A stretch of DNA of 64,000 nt from positions 3,174,939-3,238,938 of the forward strand of contig NZ_CP157793.1 of the NCBI RefSeq assembly GCF_040110915.1, given 5' to 3'. This stretch comes from Stappia sp. Its GTDB lineage: Bacteria > Pseudomonadota > Alphaproteobacteria > Rhizobiales > Stappiaceae. A program made the position numbers and the translations under genes. A model generated the notes under the pieces. It made no database searches and was not told the DNA's origin. It was given only the letters and a program-made list of their open reading frames with translations. Shown here piece after piece: positions 53,080-64,000 of this stretch (position 1 is its first letter; each line of letters begins with the position of its first letter).

Positions 53080-53874
53080 ATGACCATCGCACTCATCGGC
53101 TGCGGCGCCATCGCCCGCTATGTCACGACCCAGCTCACCGAGCGGGGTCACCACATCGCCGCGACGATCCTGCGCCCGGAGCGCGTCGCCGGGAGCGACG
53201 GCGGGGACGACGCGCGTCCGCGTGTCGTGTCCTGTGTCTCGGAGTTGCCGGCGGAGGTCGATCATGTGATCGACTGCGCGGGGCATCCGGGGCTGCATGC
53301 TCATGGCCCGGCGGTCCTGCGCGGCGGCCGCGACCTCACGACGCTGGCGACCGGCGCGCTTGCCGATACGCAGTTGCATGACGCGCTCGCGGCGGCCGCG
53401 CGCGCCGGAGGCGGGCGCCTGCGGTTGGCAAGCGGCGCCATCGGAGCGCTCGACGTCCTGCGCGCCGCGCGCGTCGGCGGGCTCGCCTCGGTGCGCTACG
53501 TCGGGCGCAAGCCGCCGCAGGGCTGGGCCGGCTCTCCCGCCGAAGAGGCCTTCGACCTGAGTGCGCTTCGCGATACGCCCCGGACCCATTTCTCCGGATC
53601 GGCCCGCGCCGCCGCCACGCTTTACCCCAGGAACGCCAATGTCGCGGCGGCCGTGGCCCTTGCCGGCGTCGGCTTCGACGACACGCGCGTCGAGCTCGTT
53701 GCCGATCCGCGCATTTCGGCTAACATCCACGAGGTGTACGCCGAGGGCGCGTTCGGGGACTTCGACTTCCGGATCCGCGGGACCGCCCTGGCGGACAATC
53801 CACGCAGTTCCGCGCTTGCTGCCATGAGCGTCGTCAGCACCGTCGAGCAGCGGACGGGCATCATTGTTTTCTAG
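53080..53874 (+). CDS. nadX: L-aspartate dehydrogenase family protein
   Basis: The product has 264 residues. The N-terminal nucleotide-binding motif is IALIGCGAIARYVTTQL, and the C-terminal DUF108 domain has PRNANVAAAVALAGVGFDDT with HEVYAEGAFGDFDFRIRG. NadX oxidises L-aspartate to iminoaspartate, which can feed NAD synthesis or be hydrolysed to oxaloacetate. Its context with a LysR gene, an ALDH and a TRAP transporter suggests a catabolic role for aspartate or a related amino acid instead of NAD synthesis. The LysR gene follows after 10 bp. Confidence 0.88.
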   Translation: MTIALIGCGAIARYVTTQLTERGHHIAATILRPERVAGSDGGDDARPRVVSCVSELPAEVDHVIDCAGHPGLHAHGPAVLRGGRDLTTLATGALADTQLHDALAAAARAGGGRLRLASGAIGALDVLRAARVGGLASVRYVGRKPPQGWAGSPAEEAFDLSALRDTPRTHFSGSARAAATLYPRNANVAAAVALAGVGFDDTRVELVADPRISANIHEVYAEGAFGDFDFRIRGTALADNPRSSALAAMSVVSTVEQRTGIIVF

Positions 53875-53884
53875 GGGACCCCAC

Positions 53885-54883
53885 ATGGCGACGCGTCACA
53901 CTCGGATCGTCGATCGGGTTCTGACGCGGCTCAAGTTCAAGCAGTTGCGCCTCCTCGTCGCCATCGGGAAGCACCGCAGCATCCAGAATGCCGCGCGTGA
54001 GCTGAACATCTCGCAACCGGCCGCGACCAAGATGATCAAGGATCTGGAACTCGACTTCGAGGTCCGACTCTTCGACCGCACCAATCGCGGCGTCGTTCCA
54101 ACCGCCTTCGGCGACGCGCTGATCCGGCACGGCAAGCTGATCTTCGCGCAGGTGTCCAACGCCGCTCAGGAGCTCGACGACCTGATCGAGGGCAGCAGCG
54201 GGCGCGTCGTGATCGGCACGCTGCTCGCCGCCTCGCCGACGCTGCTGCCGCAGGCCATCGAACGGGTTCTGGCCGAGCGACCCAACGTCGCGGTCAAGGT
54301 GGTGGAAGGGACCAACGAGGCGCTGATGCCCGCGCTGCGCTCGGGCGAGATCGACATGGTCGTGGGACGTCTGCCGACCCATCGCCACCGCAGCGAGATC
54401 ACCCAGGAAAAGCTCTTCGACGAGCGCATCGTCGCGGTCTGCGGGCCCGGCCATCCGCTCGCCGGCCGGCGCGCCGTGACCTTCGAGGATCTCAAGCCCT
54501 TCGGCTGGATCCTGCCGCCGGTCGAGACGAGCCTGCGGCGGCAGCTCGACAAATTCTTCATCGACGAGGACCAGTATTTTCCCGCGGTGATGTTCGAATC
54601 GATCTCCTACCTGACCAACCGGGCCATGCTCCAGGCGAGGGACCTGATCGGTCTCTTCCCCGTGCATGTCGCGGAACAGGACATCGCCGCCGGCAGTCTG
54701 GCGCGGATCGACTGGGACGTCCCCTTCGGCACCGGCCCGGTGGGCGTTTCCTTCCGCATGCACGGCCGGCTGTCGCCGGCCGGCGAGGCCATGCTGGACG
54801 CGCTGCGGGCCGCCGGTCGCGATCTGTCATGCCGCCCGCGCGGCGACGATCACAAGAGCGCCGTCGTCAGCACGGGGAAGTAG
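53885..54883 (+). CDS. LysR-family transcriptional regulator
   Basis: ATG 53885 gives 332 residues. The helix-turn-helix is KFKQLRLLVAIGKHRSIQNA followed by ARELNISQPAATKMIKDLEL; the effector domain has VGRLPTHRHRSEITQEKLFD. It is close in type to GbpR/GalR-like LysR regulators of sugar or acid transport genes. It is probably co-transcribed with nadX and is the best candidate for binding the paired GATATAAC-N6-GAATAGCC elements. Its 3' end overlaps the convergent dctM gene by 34 bp. Confidence 0.92.
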   Translation: MATRHTRIVDRVLTRLKFKQLRLLVAIGKHRSIQNAARELNISQPAATKMIKDLELDFEVRLFDRTNRGVVPTAFGDALIRHGKLIFAQVSNAAQELDDLIEGSSGRVVIGTLLAASPTLLPQAIERVLAERPNVAVKVVEGTNEALMPALRSGEIDMVVGRLPTHRHRSEITQEKLFDERIVAVCGPGHPLAGRRAVTFEDLKPFGWILPPVETSLRRQLDKFFIDEDQYFPAVMFESISYLTNRAMLQARDLIGLFPVHVAEQDIAAGSLARIDWDVPFGTGPVGVSFRMHGRLSPAGEAMLDALRAAGRDLSCRPRGDDHKSAVVSTGK

Positions 54884-56112
54884 CTCAGCACCCCCAGGAT
54901 CAGCGTCACCGCCAAGAGGAACGGCCAGAGCGCCTTGAGGATCGCCCCGGTCGACGCCCCGCTCATCGCCGAGGCAAGATAGAGGCCGACGCCGACCGGC
55001 GGCGTGAGCAGGCCAAGCACCAGATTGAGGCTCATCACCACGCCGAGATGGAACGGATCGATGTCGTAGGTGCCGGTCGCGATCGGCAGCAGGATCGGCG
55101 TCACCAGGATGATCGCCGCGATGCCGTCGATCAGCATGCCGACGAGCAGAAGGCCGCAATTGACGATCAGCAGGAACAGGAAGGGGTCCTCGGTCACCAG
55201 GGTCACCAGAAGGGCGAGCTTCTGCGGCAGGGCCTCGTAGATGACGACCCAGCCGAAGACATTGGCGGCGGCGATCATGAAGATCACCATCGCGGAGGTG
55301 ATTGCCGTGCGCTTGAAGATCGCGAAGAGCCGCGCGGGCGCGAGTTCCCTGTAGCCGAGCCACCCGACCAGGAAGGCGATCAGCGAGGCGACGGCGGCCG
55401 ATTCCGTCGGCGTCGCGACGCCGAGCAGGATGCCGCCGATGATCGCGGTGGGAATGAGCGCGGCCGGCAGGCAGGCAAGAAGCGCCCCCGCCGCATCGCG
55501 GGCCGACATCCACTCCCCCTTGGGGAAGCCCTGCACGACACCGATCACCGCGATCACCAGCGCGAAGGCGGCCGCCAGCATCAGGCCCGGCAGGATCCCG
55601 GCCAGAAACATGTCCCCGATGGGCAATTGCGCAAGCACCCCGTAGATCACGAAAAGCATCGAGGGCGGGATCACGGGCGCAAGCAACCCGCCGGCCGCCG
55701 TGGTCGCGGCGGCGAAGCCCTTGTCGTAGCCTTCCTTTTCCATGGCGGGCACCATCGCGCGGCTCATCACGGCGATCTGGCTCGCCGCCGACCCGATGAT
55801 CGCGGCCATGAACATGTTGGCGACGAGATTGATATAGGCGAGCCCGCCGCGAAATCCGCCGACGAAGACGCGCGCCGCGGCGATCAGACGGCGCGTCATG
55901 CCGCCGTCGTTCATCAGTTCGCCCGTCAGCATGAACAGCGGAATGGCGAGCAGCCCGTAGTTCTCCACCCCGGAAAACAGCTGCTGCGCGAAGCTGTCGA
56001 GCAGCACACTATTGCCGCTCTCGAAGATATAGGCCACCGCCGTCAGCGCGAGGACGAAGGCGATCGGCACCGCCGACAGCAGGAACACCAGAAACAGCGC
56101 GGGCGTGATCAT
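54850..56112 (-). CDS. dctM: TRAP transporter large permease (third set)
   Basis: ATG 56112 (MITPALFLVFLLSAVPIAFV) overlaps the dctQ stop; the product has 420 residues with about twelve membrane segments. Marks are NMFMAAIIGSAASQIAVMSR, AAGGLLAPVIPPSMLFVIYG and LGLLTPPVGVGLYLASAMSG. It is the sodium-coupled transport subunit of the third TRAP system. It is the last gene of the ALDH-dctP-dctQ-dctM operon and its end overlaps the convergent LysR gene. Confidence 0.94.
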   Translation of the reverse strand: MITPALFLVFLLSAVPIAFVLALTAVAYIFESGNSVLLDSFAQQLFSGVENYGLLAIPLFMLTGELMNDGGMTRRLIAAARVFVGGFRGGLAYINLVANMFMAAIIGSAASQIAVMSRAMVPAMEKEGYDKGFAAATTAAGGLLAPVIPPSMLFVIYGVLAQLPIGDMFLAGILPGLMLAAAFALVIAVIGVVQGFPKGEWMSARDAAGALLACLPAALIPTAIIGGILLGVATPTESAAVASLIAFLVGWLGYRELAPARLFAIFKRTAITSAMVIFMIAAANVFGWVVIYEALPQKLALLVTLVTEDPFLFLLIVNCGLLLVGMLIDGIAAIILVTPILLPIATGTYDIDPFHLGVVMSLNLVLGLLTPPVGVGLYLASAMSGASTGAILKALWPFLLAVTLILGVLSYFPVLTTALL

Positions 56113-56642
56113 GGCAGGGTCCCCTCGGCGGGCGCACGGAACAGGTTGGCCAGGCTGTGCAGCGTCGCGCCGATGGCGAACAGCCACATCACCGACCACA
56201 CGTATGCCTTGGGAATGCCGAGCGTCGTGGTCGGCTCGGAGTAGATGAAATTGAAGGTCTCGGATTGAAAGTCGGAAACATCGAATCCCGCGCGCGCGAA
56301 ATCGAGCGGCAGATACCAGCGCCAGCAGACCCAGAGCATGAAGACCGCGAAGCCGAAGACCACCGCATCCACCGCCCGCGACAGGCGCGCGCGGCCGCGC
56401 GCGGGAAGCAGGTCCTGCAGCAGGGTGACGGACACGCTCTGGCGATGGTGGATCGCGGCCGAGGCGGCGAAAAACGTCATCCAGACCATCGCGTAGACGG
56501 CCAGTTCGTCCACCCAGAACAGGGCCGCACCGGCGGTTCGGGTGACGACATTGAGCAGAATGAGCGCCGAGACCGCCATGGCAAGCCATGCGGCCAGCGC
56601 CATCTCAACCTTCGCCCAGAACGCGGAAATCCGATCCAGCAT
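56109..56642 (-). CDS. dctQ: TRAP transporter small permease (third set)
   Basis: I take ATG 56642 (MLDRISAFWAKVEMALAAWL); upstream residues in the frame are not membrane-like. The product has 177 residues with four helices and the conserved region FWVDELAVYAMVWMTFFAAS. It overlaps dctM by 4 nt. Confidence 0.9.
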   Translation of the reverse strand: MLDRISAFWAKVEMALAAWLAMAVSALILLNVVTRTAGAALFWVDELAVYAMVWMTFFAASAAIHHRQSVSVTLLQDLLPARGRARLSRAVDAVVFGFAVFMLWVCWRWYLPLDFARAGFDVSDFQSETFNFIYSEPTTTLGIPKAYVWSVMWLFAIGATLHSLANLFRAPAEGTLP

Positions 56643-56654
56643 GCACGCGACCTT

Positions 56655-56680
56655 CAACAGGGACGGGCAACAGGGACGGG
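56655..56680 (-). repeat. Tandem 13-bp duplication between dctP and dctQ
   Basis: CAACAGGGACGGG occurs twice back to back (56655-56667 and 56668-56680, plus-strand reading). It lies in the intercistronic gap just downstream of dctP on the coding strand and is followed by a hairpin. Effect unknown. Confidence 0.6.
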
Positions 56681-56725
56681 CGGAAACCGGCATCCGGCCG
56701 GCCCCGCCCGCATTCGTTTGCCGAG

Positions 56726-59268
<2,543 letters not shown>

Positions 59269-59604
59269 TCAACTGCCTTTGTACTTCGGCCCTGTCGCAC
59301 CCGTTGTAGGAAGCCTCACACATTCACAGCAATTGATATGTAGCGAATTGGATATAACGAAGTTGAATAGCCAACCCGCTTCGGGCCCCGCCTGGTTCAC
59401 CGCAAGAACGGTCGTCCACCACGGAGCCTCGCCCGCGTGCCCCGGAAGGTGCAGGTCAGGCAATGCGGCAGGTCAGGCGATGCGCAAGAGCGGCGCGCAT
59501 CCGAAAGGCGCGGCGCACCCGGTCGCGCTCCCGGCGGATCAACGACCCGCCCGGTGCCGCGCCGGGCGCACCAAGGTCGCGACCCGCGTTTCCGCGCCCC
59601 ACGG
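59269..59604. other. Control region upstream of the ALDH/TRAP operon
   Basis: This 336-bp gap has no gene. Its left third is AT-rich and contains copy B of the shared element. The right two thirds are GC-rich, with a near-perfect tandem repeat of 17 bp (GCAGGTCAGGCAATGCG at 59451-59467, with one change at 59468-59484). The XRE-cupin gene ends at its right edge. Confidence 0.5.
59351..59372. promoter_or_regulatory. Shared regulatory element, copy B
   Basis: GATATAAC (59351-59358), six bases, GAATAGCC (59365-59372), in the same orientation relative to the minus-strand ALDH gene as copy A is to the DHDPS-family gene. Sixteen defined bases are shared between two sites 6.3 kb apart, while flanks and the 6-bp centre differ, so the match is not a large duplication. 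Confidence 0.6.
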
Positions 59605-60189
59605 TCAGAAGGTCGGGGGCGTGCAGGCACTCACCACGACGCAACGCTGATTGCGCATCGCCCGGAACCGGTGCGGCGTCGCGCTCTTGAAGAGATAGGC
59701 ATCGCCCGGCCCCAGCACTTTCGTCTGGTCGCCGACGGTGACCTCCAGCCGTCCTTCGATGACGATCCCGGCCTCCTCGCCCTGATGGCTCAACATGACC
59801 CGGCCGGTATCCGCACCCGGCTCGTAGACTTCGTGAAGCATCTGAAGGTCATGCGCGAACAGATTGCCGCCGACCTGCCTGTAGGAAATGCGGCCCTTGC
59901 CGATCTCGGTCAGGTCCTCCGCCGCGAAGAAAACCTGCTCCTCGCGCTCCGGTTCATAGGCGAAAAACTGCGACAACCCGATGGGGATGCCGTCGAGCAC
60001 CCGCTTCAAGGCGCTCAGCGAGGTGTTGATCTTGGCCGCCTCCAACTGGGAAATGAAGCCATTGGTCACACCGGCGCGCTTCGCCAGTTCGCGTTGCGAC
60101 AGCCCATGCGCCCTGCGCAGGGAGCGCAACCGCAAGCCGACGTCTTTTGACAGATCGTCCCCGTTTAGCATGTTTACGATCATAAACAT
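59605..60189 (-). CDS. XRE-family regulator with a C-terminal cupin domain (PuuR-like)
   Basis: The product has 194 residues from ATG 60189; in-frame ATGs at 60183 and 60171 are alternatives. The helix-turn-helix is LRSLRRAHGLSQRELAKRAG then VTNGFISQLEAAKINTSLSA, and the cupin ligand domain ends the protein (GEEAGIVIEGRLEVTVGDQT, SATPHRFRAM). PuuR-type proteins sense polyamines or small amines. It is divergent from the omega-aminotransferase gene, so it probably represses it and itself; a palindrome overlaps its own start. Confidence 0.92.
   Translation of the reverse strand: MFMIVNMLNGDDLSKDVGLRLRSLRRAHGLSQRELAKRAGVTNGFISQLEAAKINTSLSALKRVLDGIPIGLSQFFAYEPEREEQVFFAAEDLTEIGKGRISYRQVGGNLFAHDLQMLHEVYEPGADTGRVMLSHQGEEAGIVIEGRLEVTVGDQTKVLGPGDAYLFKSATPHRFRAMRNQRCVVVSACTPPTF
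60170..60189. promoter_or_regulatory. Palindromic operator at the XRE-cupin start codon
   Basis: ATGTTTA (60170-60176) and TAAACAT (60183-60189) are perfect inverted repeats with a 6-bp centre, overlapping the first codons of the XRE-cupin gene. The place and symmetry fit autoregulation of this gene and control of the divergent aminotransferase. Confidence 0.5.
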
Positions 60190-60294
60190 TCGGTCTTCGC
60201 ATTCAATGAAAAGAACGGCTTATTCCAAGAGAAAAACAGACTTTTCTTCATTCAAGGTTCGGTGCTCACTGACAGTCACTCAGGAGGACCGACC

Positions 60295-61635
<1,341 letters not shown>

Positions 61636-61703
61636 TCGCGCGGGCAAGCCTGTGCGTTCTCATGACACAAAGGGGCCCGGCCCGCTGACTGGGGCCTGGC
61701 CCG

Positions 61704-62573
61704 CTAGAAGATCCCCAGACGTTTGGAGTTCGCCTTCCACTCCGTGAGCCGGCGGCCGGATTGATCCGGATCGCCGGCGGCCGCGGCATCGACGATCAGG
61801 CTCAGTGCGACGACGATCCCGACCGTCGATTCCAGAAAGAGCCCGGTCCTGGAGGGGGCATAGATGACCGCGTCCGCCAGATCCCGGCTCCAGTGGCAGT
61901 ATTCGTCGGAAATCACGACGATGGAGCGCCCCTGCGCCTTGGCCAGGCGCGCGAGCTTCACCGTCTCGGTGGCATAGGGCACGACATCCACCAGGATCAG
62001 GCAGGTCCGCGCCGCCAGCCGCGGATCGGGCGTCAGCCACTCCACCAGCATGTCGTCATGCGCCGACAGGAAAAACACATCCCGGCGCGCCAGCGCCAGA
62101 CGCCGGTGAAAGTCCTCCACCAGCCCACGCACGGACTGGAAACCGGTCACATAGATCCGGTCGGACCCGGTGACGAGCCGCGTGATGGTCTCCCAGTCTT
62201 CTCCGCCGGTCTGGATGAAGACGCTCGTCAGCGCCTGAACTTCCGCTTCATGGGTTTGCTGGTATCGATCGGGAATATCGCCATCGGAGACAAATGACGC
62301 CGTGGTGACCGAGTAGTGCTCGCGCAACAGCTGTTTCAGGCCTTTCATTCCATCACACCCGAGGCGCCGGAGAAGCCGTCCGACGGTGACCTCCGAGACA
62401 CCCGCCTTGGCGGCAAGCGACTTGCCGGTCTCCAGGCCGAGAGACGAAATATTGAGACTGATGAACTGCGCCAGCCGCGCCTCCTGTTTGGGCAGTCTCG
62501 GCGTTTCGTCCTGCAAACGCTTGATAAATTCATCGAATTTCACGAGCGGGAATGATGAAAAACCGGTCTCCAT
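61704..62573 (-). CDS. MurR/RpiR-family transcriptional regulator
   Basis: The product has 289 residues. An N-terminal RpiR helix-turn-helix (KSLAAKAGVSEVTVGRLLRR) is joined to a SIS domain (VTGSDRIYVTGFQSVRGLVE, then SIVVISDEYCHWSRDLADAV). SIS domains usually bind phosphosugars, although RpiR members beside amine transporters exist. It is divergent from the polyamine ABC transporter, whose promoter region contains the dyad TGAAAT-N5-ATTTCA. Confidence 0.92.
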   Translation of the reverse strand: METGFSSFPLVKFDEFIKRLQDETPRLPKQEARLAQFISLNISSLGLETGKSLAAKAGVSEVTVGRLLRRLGCDGMKGLKQLLREHYSVTTASFVSDGDIPDRYQQTHEAEVQALTSVFIQTGGEDWETITRLVTGSDRIYVTGFQSVRGLVEDFHRRLALARRDVFFLSAHDDMLVEWLTPDPRLAARTCLILVDVVPYATETVKLARLAKAQGRSIVVISDEYCHWSRDLADAVIYAPSRTGLFLESTVGIVVALSLIVDAAAAGDPDQSGRRLTEWKANSKRLGIF

Positions 62574-62608
62574 GAGCGCCTCGATATGAAAGAAAAATAA
62601 CGTTTGAC

Positions 62609-62625
62609 TGAAATGTCATATTTCA
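62609..62625. promoter_or_regulatory. Dyad operator between RpiR and the polyamine transporter
   Basis: TGAAAT (62609-62614) and ATTTCA (62620-62625) form a perfect dyad around GTCAT, 36 bp upstream of the RpiR start and 78 bp before the binding-protein ATG. TGAAA/TTTCA arms are common in RpiR-family operators; binding here is inferred. Confidence 0.5.
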
Positions 62626-62702
62626 ATCTCCTAAACGGCACAACCCGGCCGCTCACAGGTGCCGGGAAGAACTTCCAAAGCAATAATTCCAGGGGACAAG
62701 CA

Positions 62703-63749
62703 ATGACTCACACATCGATCCGTCGCGCCGCGACGGCCGTTGCCGCGCTTGCGGCGCTCACCGCGGCGACCGCCTCCGCAGGGGCCGAGGGAGAACTCAA
62801 CCTCTATAACTGGGGCGATTACATCAATCCGGCGGTCCTGACCCGCTTCACCGAGGAAACGGGCATCAGGGTCAATCTCGACACCTATGGCTCCAACGAG
62901 GAGATGCTGGCGAAAATCCAGGCCGGCGCGACCGGCTACGACATCGTCTTTCCCTCGGTGCACATGCACGACATCATGTACCAGCTGGGCTTGCTGGCGA
63001 AGACCGACATCGGATCCGATCCGGCCTTCGAGAACATCGACCCGCAGTTCCTCCGCGCCAAGACCGACCCGAACGCGGAGTACTGCCTGCCCTACTCATG
63101 GGGCACCGTCGGGATCGTCTACAACAAGCAGAAGGTCGACACGCTCGAGAGCTGGGCGGATTTCTTCGCGCTGGCGGAACAGGACCAGAAGATCATCCTG
63201 CTCGACGACCTGCGCGAGACCATCGGCATCGGCCACATCATGAACGGCACCTCGGTGAATTCGACCGATCCGGACGAGATCAAGGCCGCCGCCGATTTCA
63301 TTCTCGAGCGTAAGGGCAACGTCACGGCCTTCACCTATGACAGCGTGCCGCTGGTCCAGGCCGGCGACGTGGCCGCCGCGCATTGGTATGTCGGGGCCAA
63401 CATCTTCGTGAAGCAGGCGCCCGACATTCTGGCCTACGTCATTCCCGAGGAGGGAGCGACCATGTACCAGGAAAACATGTGCGTGCTGAAAAGCGCCCCG
63501 AACATGGAGAACGCCAACCGCTTCCTGCGCTTCTACCTTCAGCCGGAAATCGCGGCCCTGAACGTCGCGCAGCAGCTCAACGGCACGGCGAACCGCGCGG
63601 CGATGGAATTCATTCCACAGGACATCGCCACCAACGAGACGATCTATCCGCCGCAGGACGTGATGGACAAGCTGCAGATCTTCGAGGATCTCGGCCGGGA
63701 TCTCCAGCTTTACAACAGAGAGTGGGTGCGGATCAAAACCGCCCAATAG
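62703..63749 (+). CDS. Polyamine ABC transporter binding protein (PotD/PotF-like)
   Basis: ATG 62703 follows AGGGGACAAG; the product has 348 residues. A signal peptide (AATAVAALAALTAATASAGA) precedes the PotD fold: LNLYNWGDYINPAVLTRFTE, GYDIVFPSVHMHDIMYQLG and CLPYSWGTVGIVYN. The aromatic and acidic residues in those blocks form the polyamine cradle in known members. It heads an operon continuing beyond the window with the ATPase. A 10-bp hairpin follows its stop. Confidence 0.92.
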   Translation: MTHTSIRRAATAVAALAALTAATASAGAEGELNLYNWGDYINPAVLTRFTEETGIRVNLDTYGSNEEMLAKIQAGATGYDIVFPSVHMHDIMYQLGLLAKTDIGSDPAFENIDPQFLRAKTDPNAEYCLPYSWGTVGIVYNKQKVDTLESWADFFALAEQDQKIILLDDLRETIGIGHIMNGTSVNSTDPDEIKAAADFILERKGNVTAFTYDSVPLVQAGDVAAAHWYVGANIFVKQAPDILAYVIPEEGATMYQENMCVLKSAPNMENANRFLRFYLQPEIAALNVAQQLNGTANRAAMEFIPQDIATNETIYPPQDVMDKLQIFEDLGRDLQLYNREWVRIKTAQ

Positions 63750-63772
63750 GCGCGTCCCGACCGGGTTTGCCT

Positions 63773-63802
63773 GCACGGCCCGCTTTTCCGACCGGGCCGT
63801 GC
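63773..63802 (+). repeat. Intercistronic hairpin after the polyamine binding-protein gene
   Basis: GCACGGCCCG (63773-63782) and CGGGCCGTGC (63793-63802) form a perfect 10-bp stem with a 10-nt loop, 23 bp after the stop and 28 bp before the ATPase gene. It is the same arrangement as in the other transporter operons of this window. Confidence 0.55.
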
Positions 63803-63830
63803 CCCTGTCCCCATTCCATCCGGAGCTTCC

Positions 63831-64000
63831 ATGTCCGCTGTCCTGAAGATCGAAGGGGCATCGAAGAGTTTCGATGCGCCCGAAGGCGGAAAGATCCACG
63901 CCCTTCGCAACGTCTCGCTGACCATCGCCCACAATGAGTTCCTCACCCTGCTTGGACCGTCCGGCTGCGGCAAGACGACAATGCTGCGCGCCGTCAGCGG
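63831..64000 (+). CDS. Polyamine ABC transporter ATP-binding protein, N-terminal fragment
   Basis: ATG 63831 starts a PotA-like ATPase cut by the window end after 56 residues. The Walker A motif [16 protein letters not shown] is at its right end and the opening [16 protein letters not shown] is typical. It energises the transporter whose receptor is encoded directly upstream; permease genes are expected beyond the window. Confidence 0.9.
   Translation, partial: MSAVLKIEGASKSFDAPEGGKIHALRNVSLTIAHNEFLTLLGPSGCGKTTMLRAVS

Overview
The window is high-GC DNA with dense, mostly operonic genes. It carries three TRAP transporter sets, several ABC uptake systems, and many LysR, IclR, RpiR, XRE-cupin and MocR regulators. 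This profile fits an alphaproteobacterial heterotroph of the Rhizobiales/Rhodobacterales type, possibly a Stappiaceae-like marine or soil organism; the taxon is an inference from gene content only. No rRNA or tRNA gene was seen. The first gene (E1 alpha) and the last (polyamine ABC ATPase) are cut by the window edges.

Layout: 1-5.7 kb, a 2-oxoacid (pyruvate/acetoin-type) dehydrogenase operon whose E2 is split over two genes, with an aldehyde dehydrogenase and an SDR. 5.7-15.4 kb, a LysR gene divergent from a TorT-like binding protein, a ribose-type ABC transporter and a 5-oxoprolinase/biotin-carboxylase set (PxpA, BCCP, AccC, PxpB, PxpC), then a small cupin. 15.5-19.8 kb, an acyltransferase-3 protein and a type I secretion ABC/HlyD pair. 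20-26.3 kb, IclR divergent from a self-sufficient P450-reductase fusion followed by a TRAP transporter. 26.4-33.5 kb, a flavoprotein, then LysR divergent from a polar amino acid ABC transporter and an M81 (MlrC-like) peptidase. 33.5-39.7 kb, a MocR regulator with a D-amino-acid-dehydrogenase-like flavoprotein, divergent from a second TRAP operon. 39.8-40.5 kb, a decayed IS3-family element.

40.8-50.3 kb is a complete type I-C CRISPR-Cas locus: cas3, cas5c, cas8c (with an internal Cas11c start), cas7c, cas4, cas1c, cas2 and a 21-repeat array. The 322-bp gap between cas3 and cas5c holds the most interesting object in the window. It is a solitary antisense degenerate CRISPR repeat followed by a 34-nt pseudo-spacer and a terminator-like hairpin. 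That pseudo-spacer matches, next to a TTC PAM and with a full seed apart from position 6, a protospacer lying over the -10 region of the predicted cas5c promoter. This looks like a crRNA-like guide by which Cascade could repress its own operon.

50.3-59.3 kb holds a 3-hydroxyanthranilate dioxygenase, an EamA exporter and a DHDPS-family gene, divergent from an aspartate dehydrogenase and a LysR gene, plus an aldehyde dehydrogenase and third TRAP operon. A shared GATATAAC-N6-GAATAGCC element occurs upstream of both outward-facing units. 59.6-64 kb has an XRE-cupin regulator divergent from an omega-aminotransferase, and an RpiR regulator divergent from a polyamine ABC transporter, which suggests polyamine or amine use.
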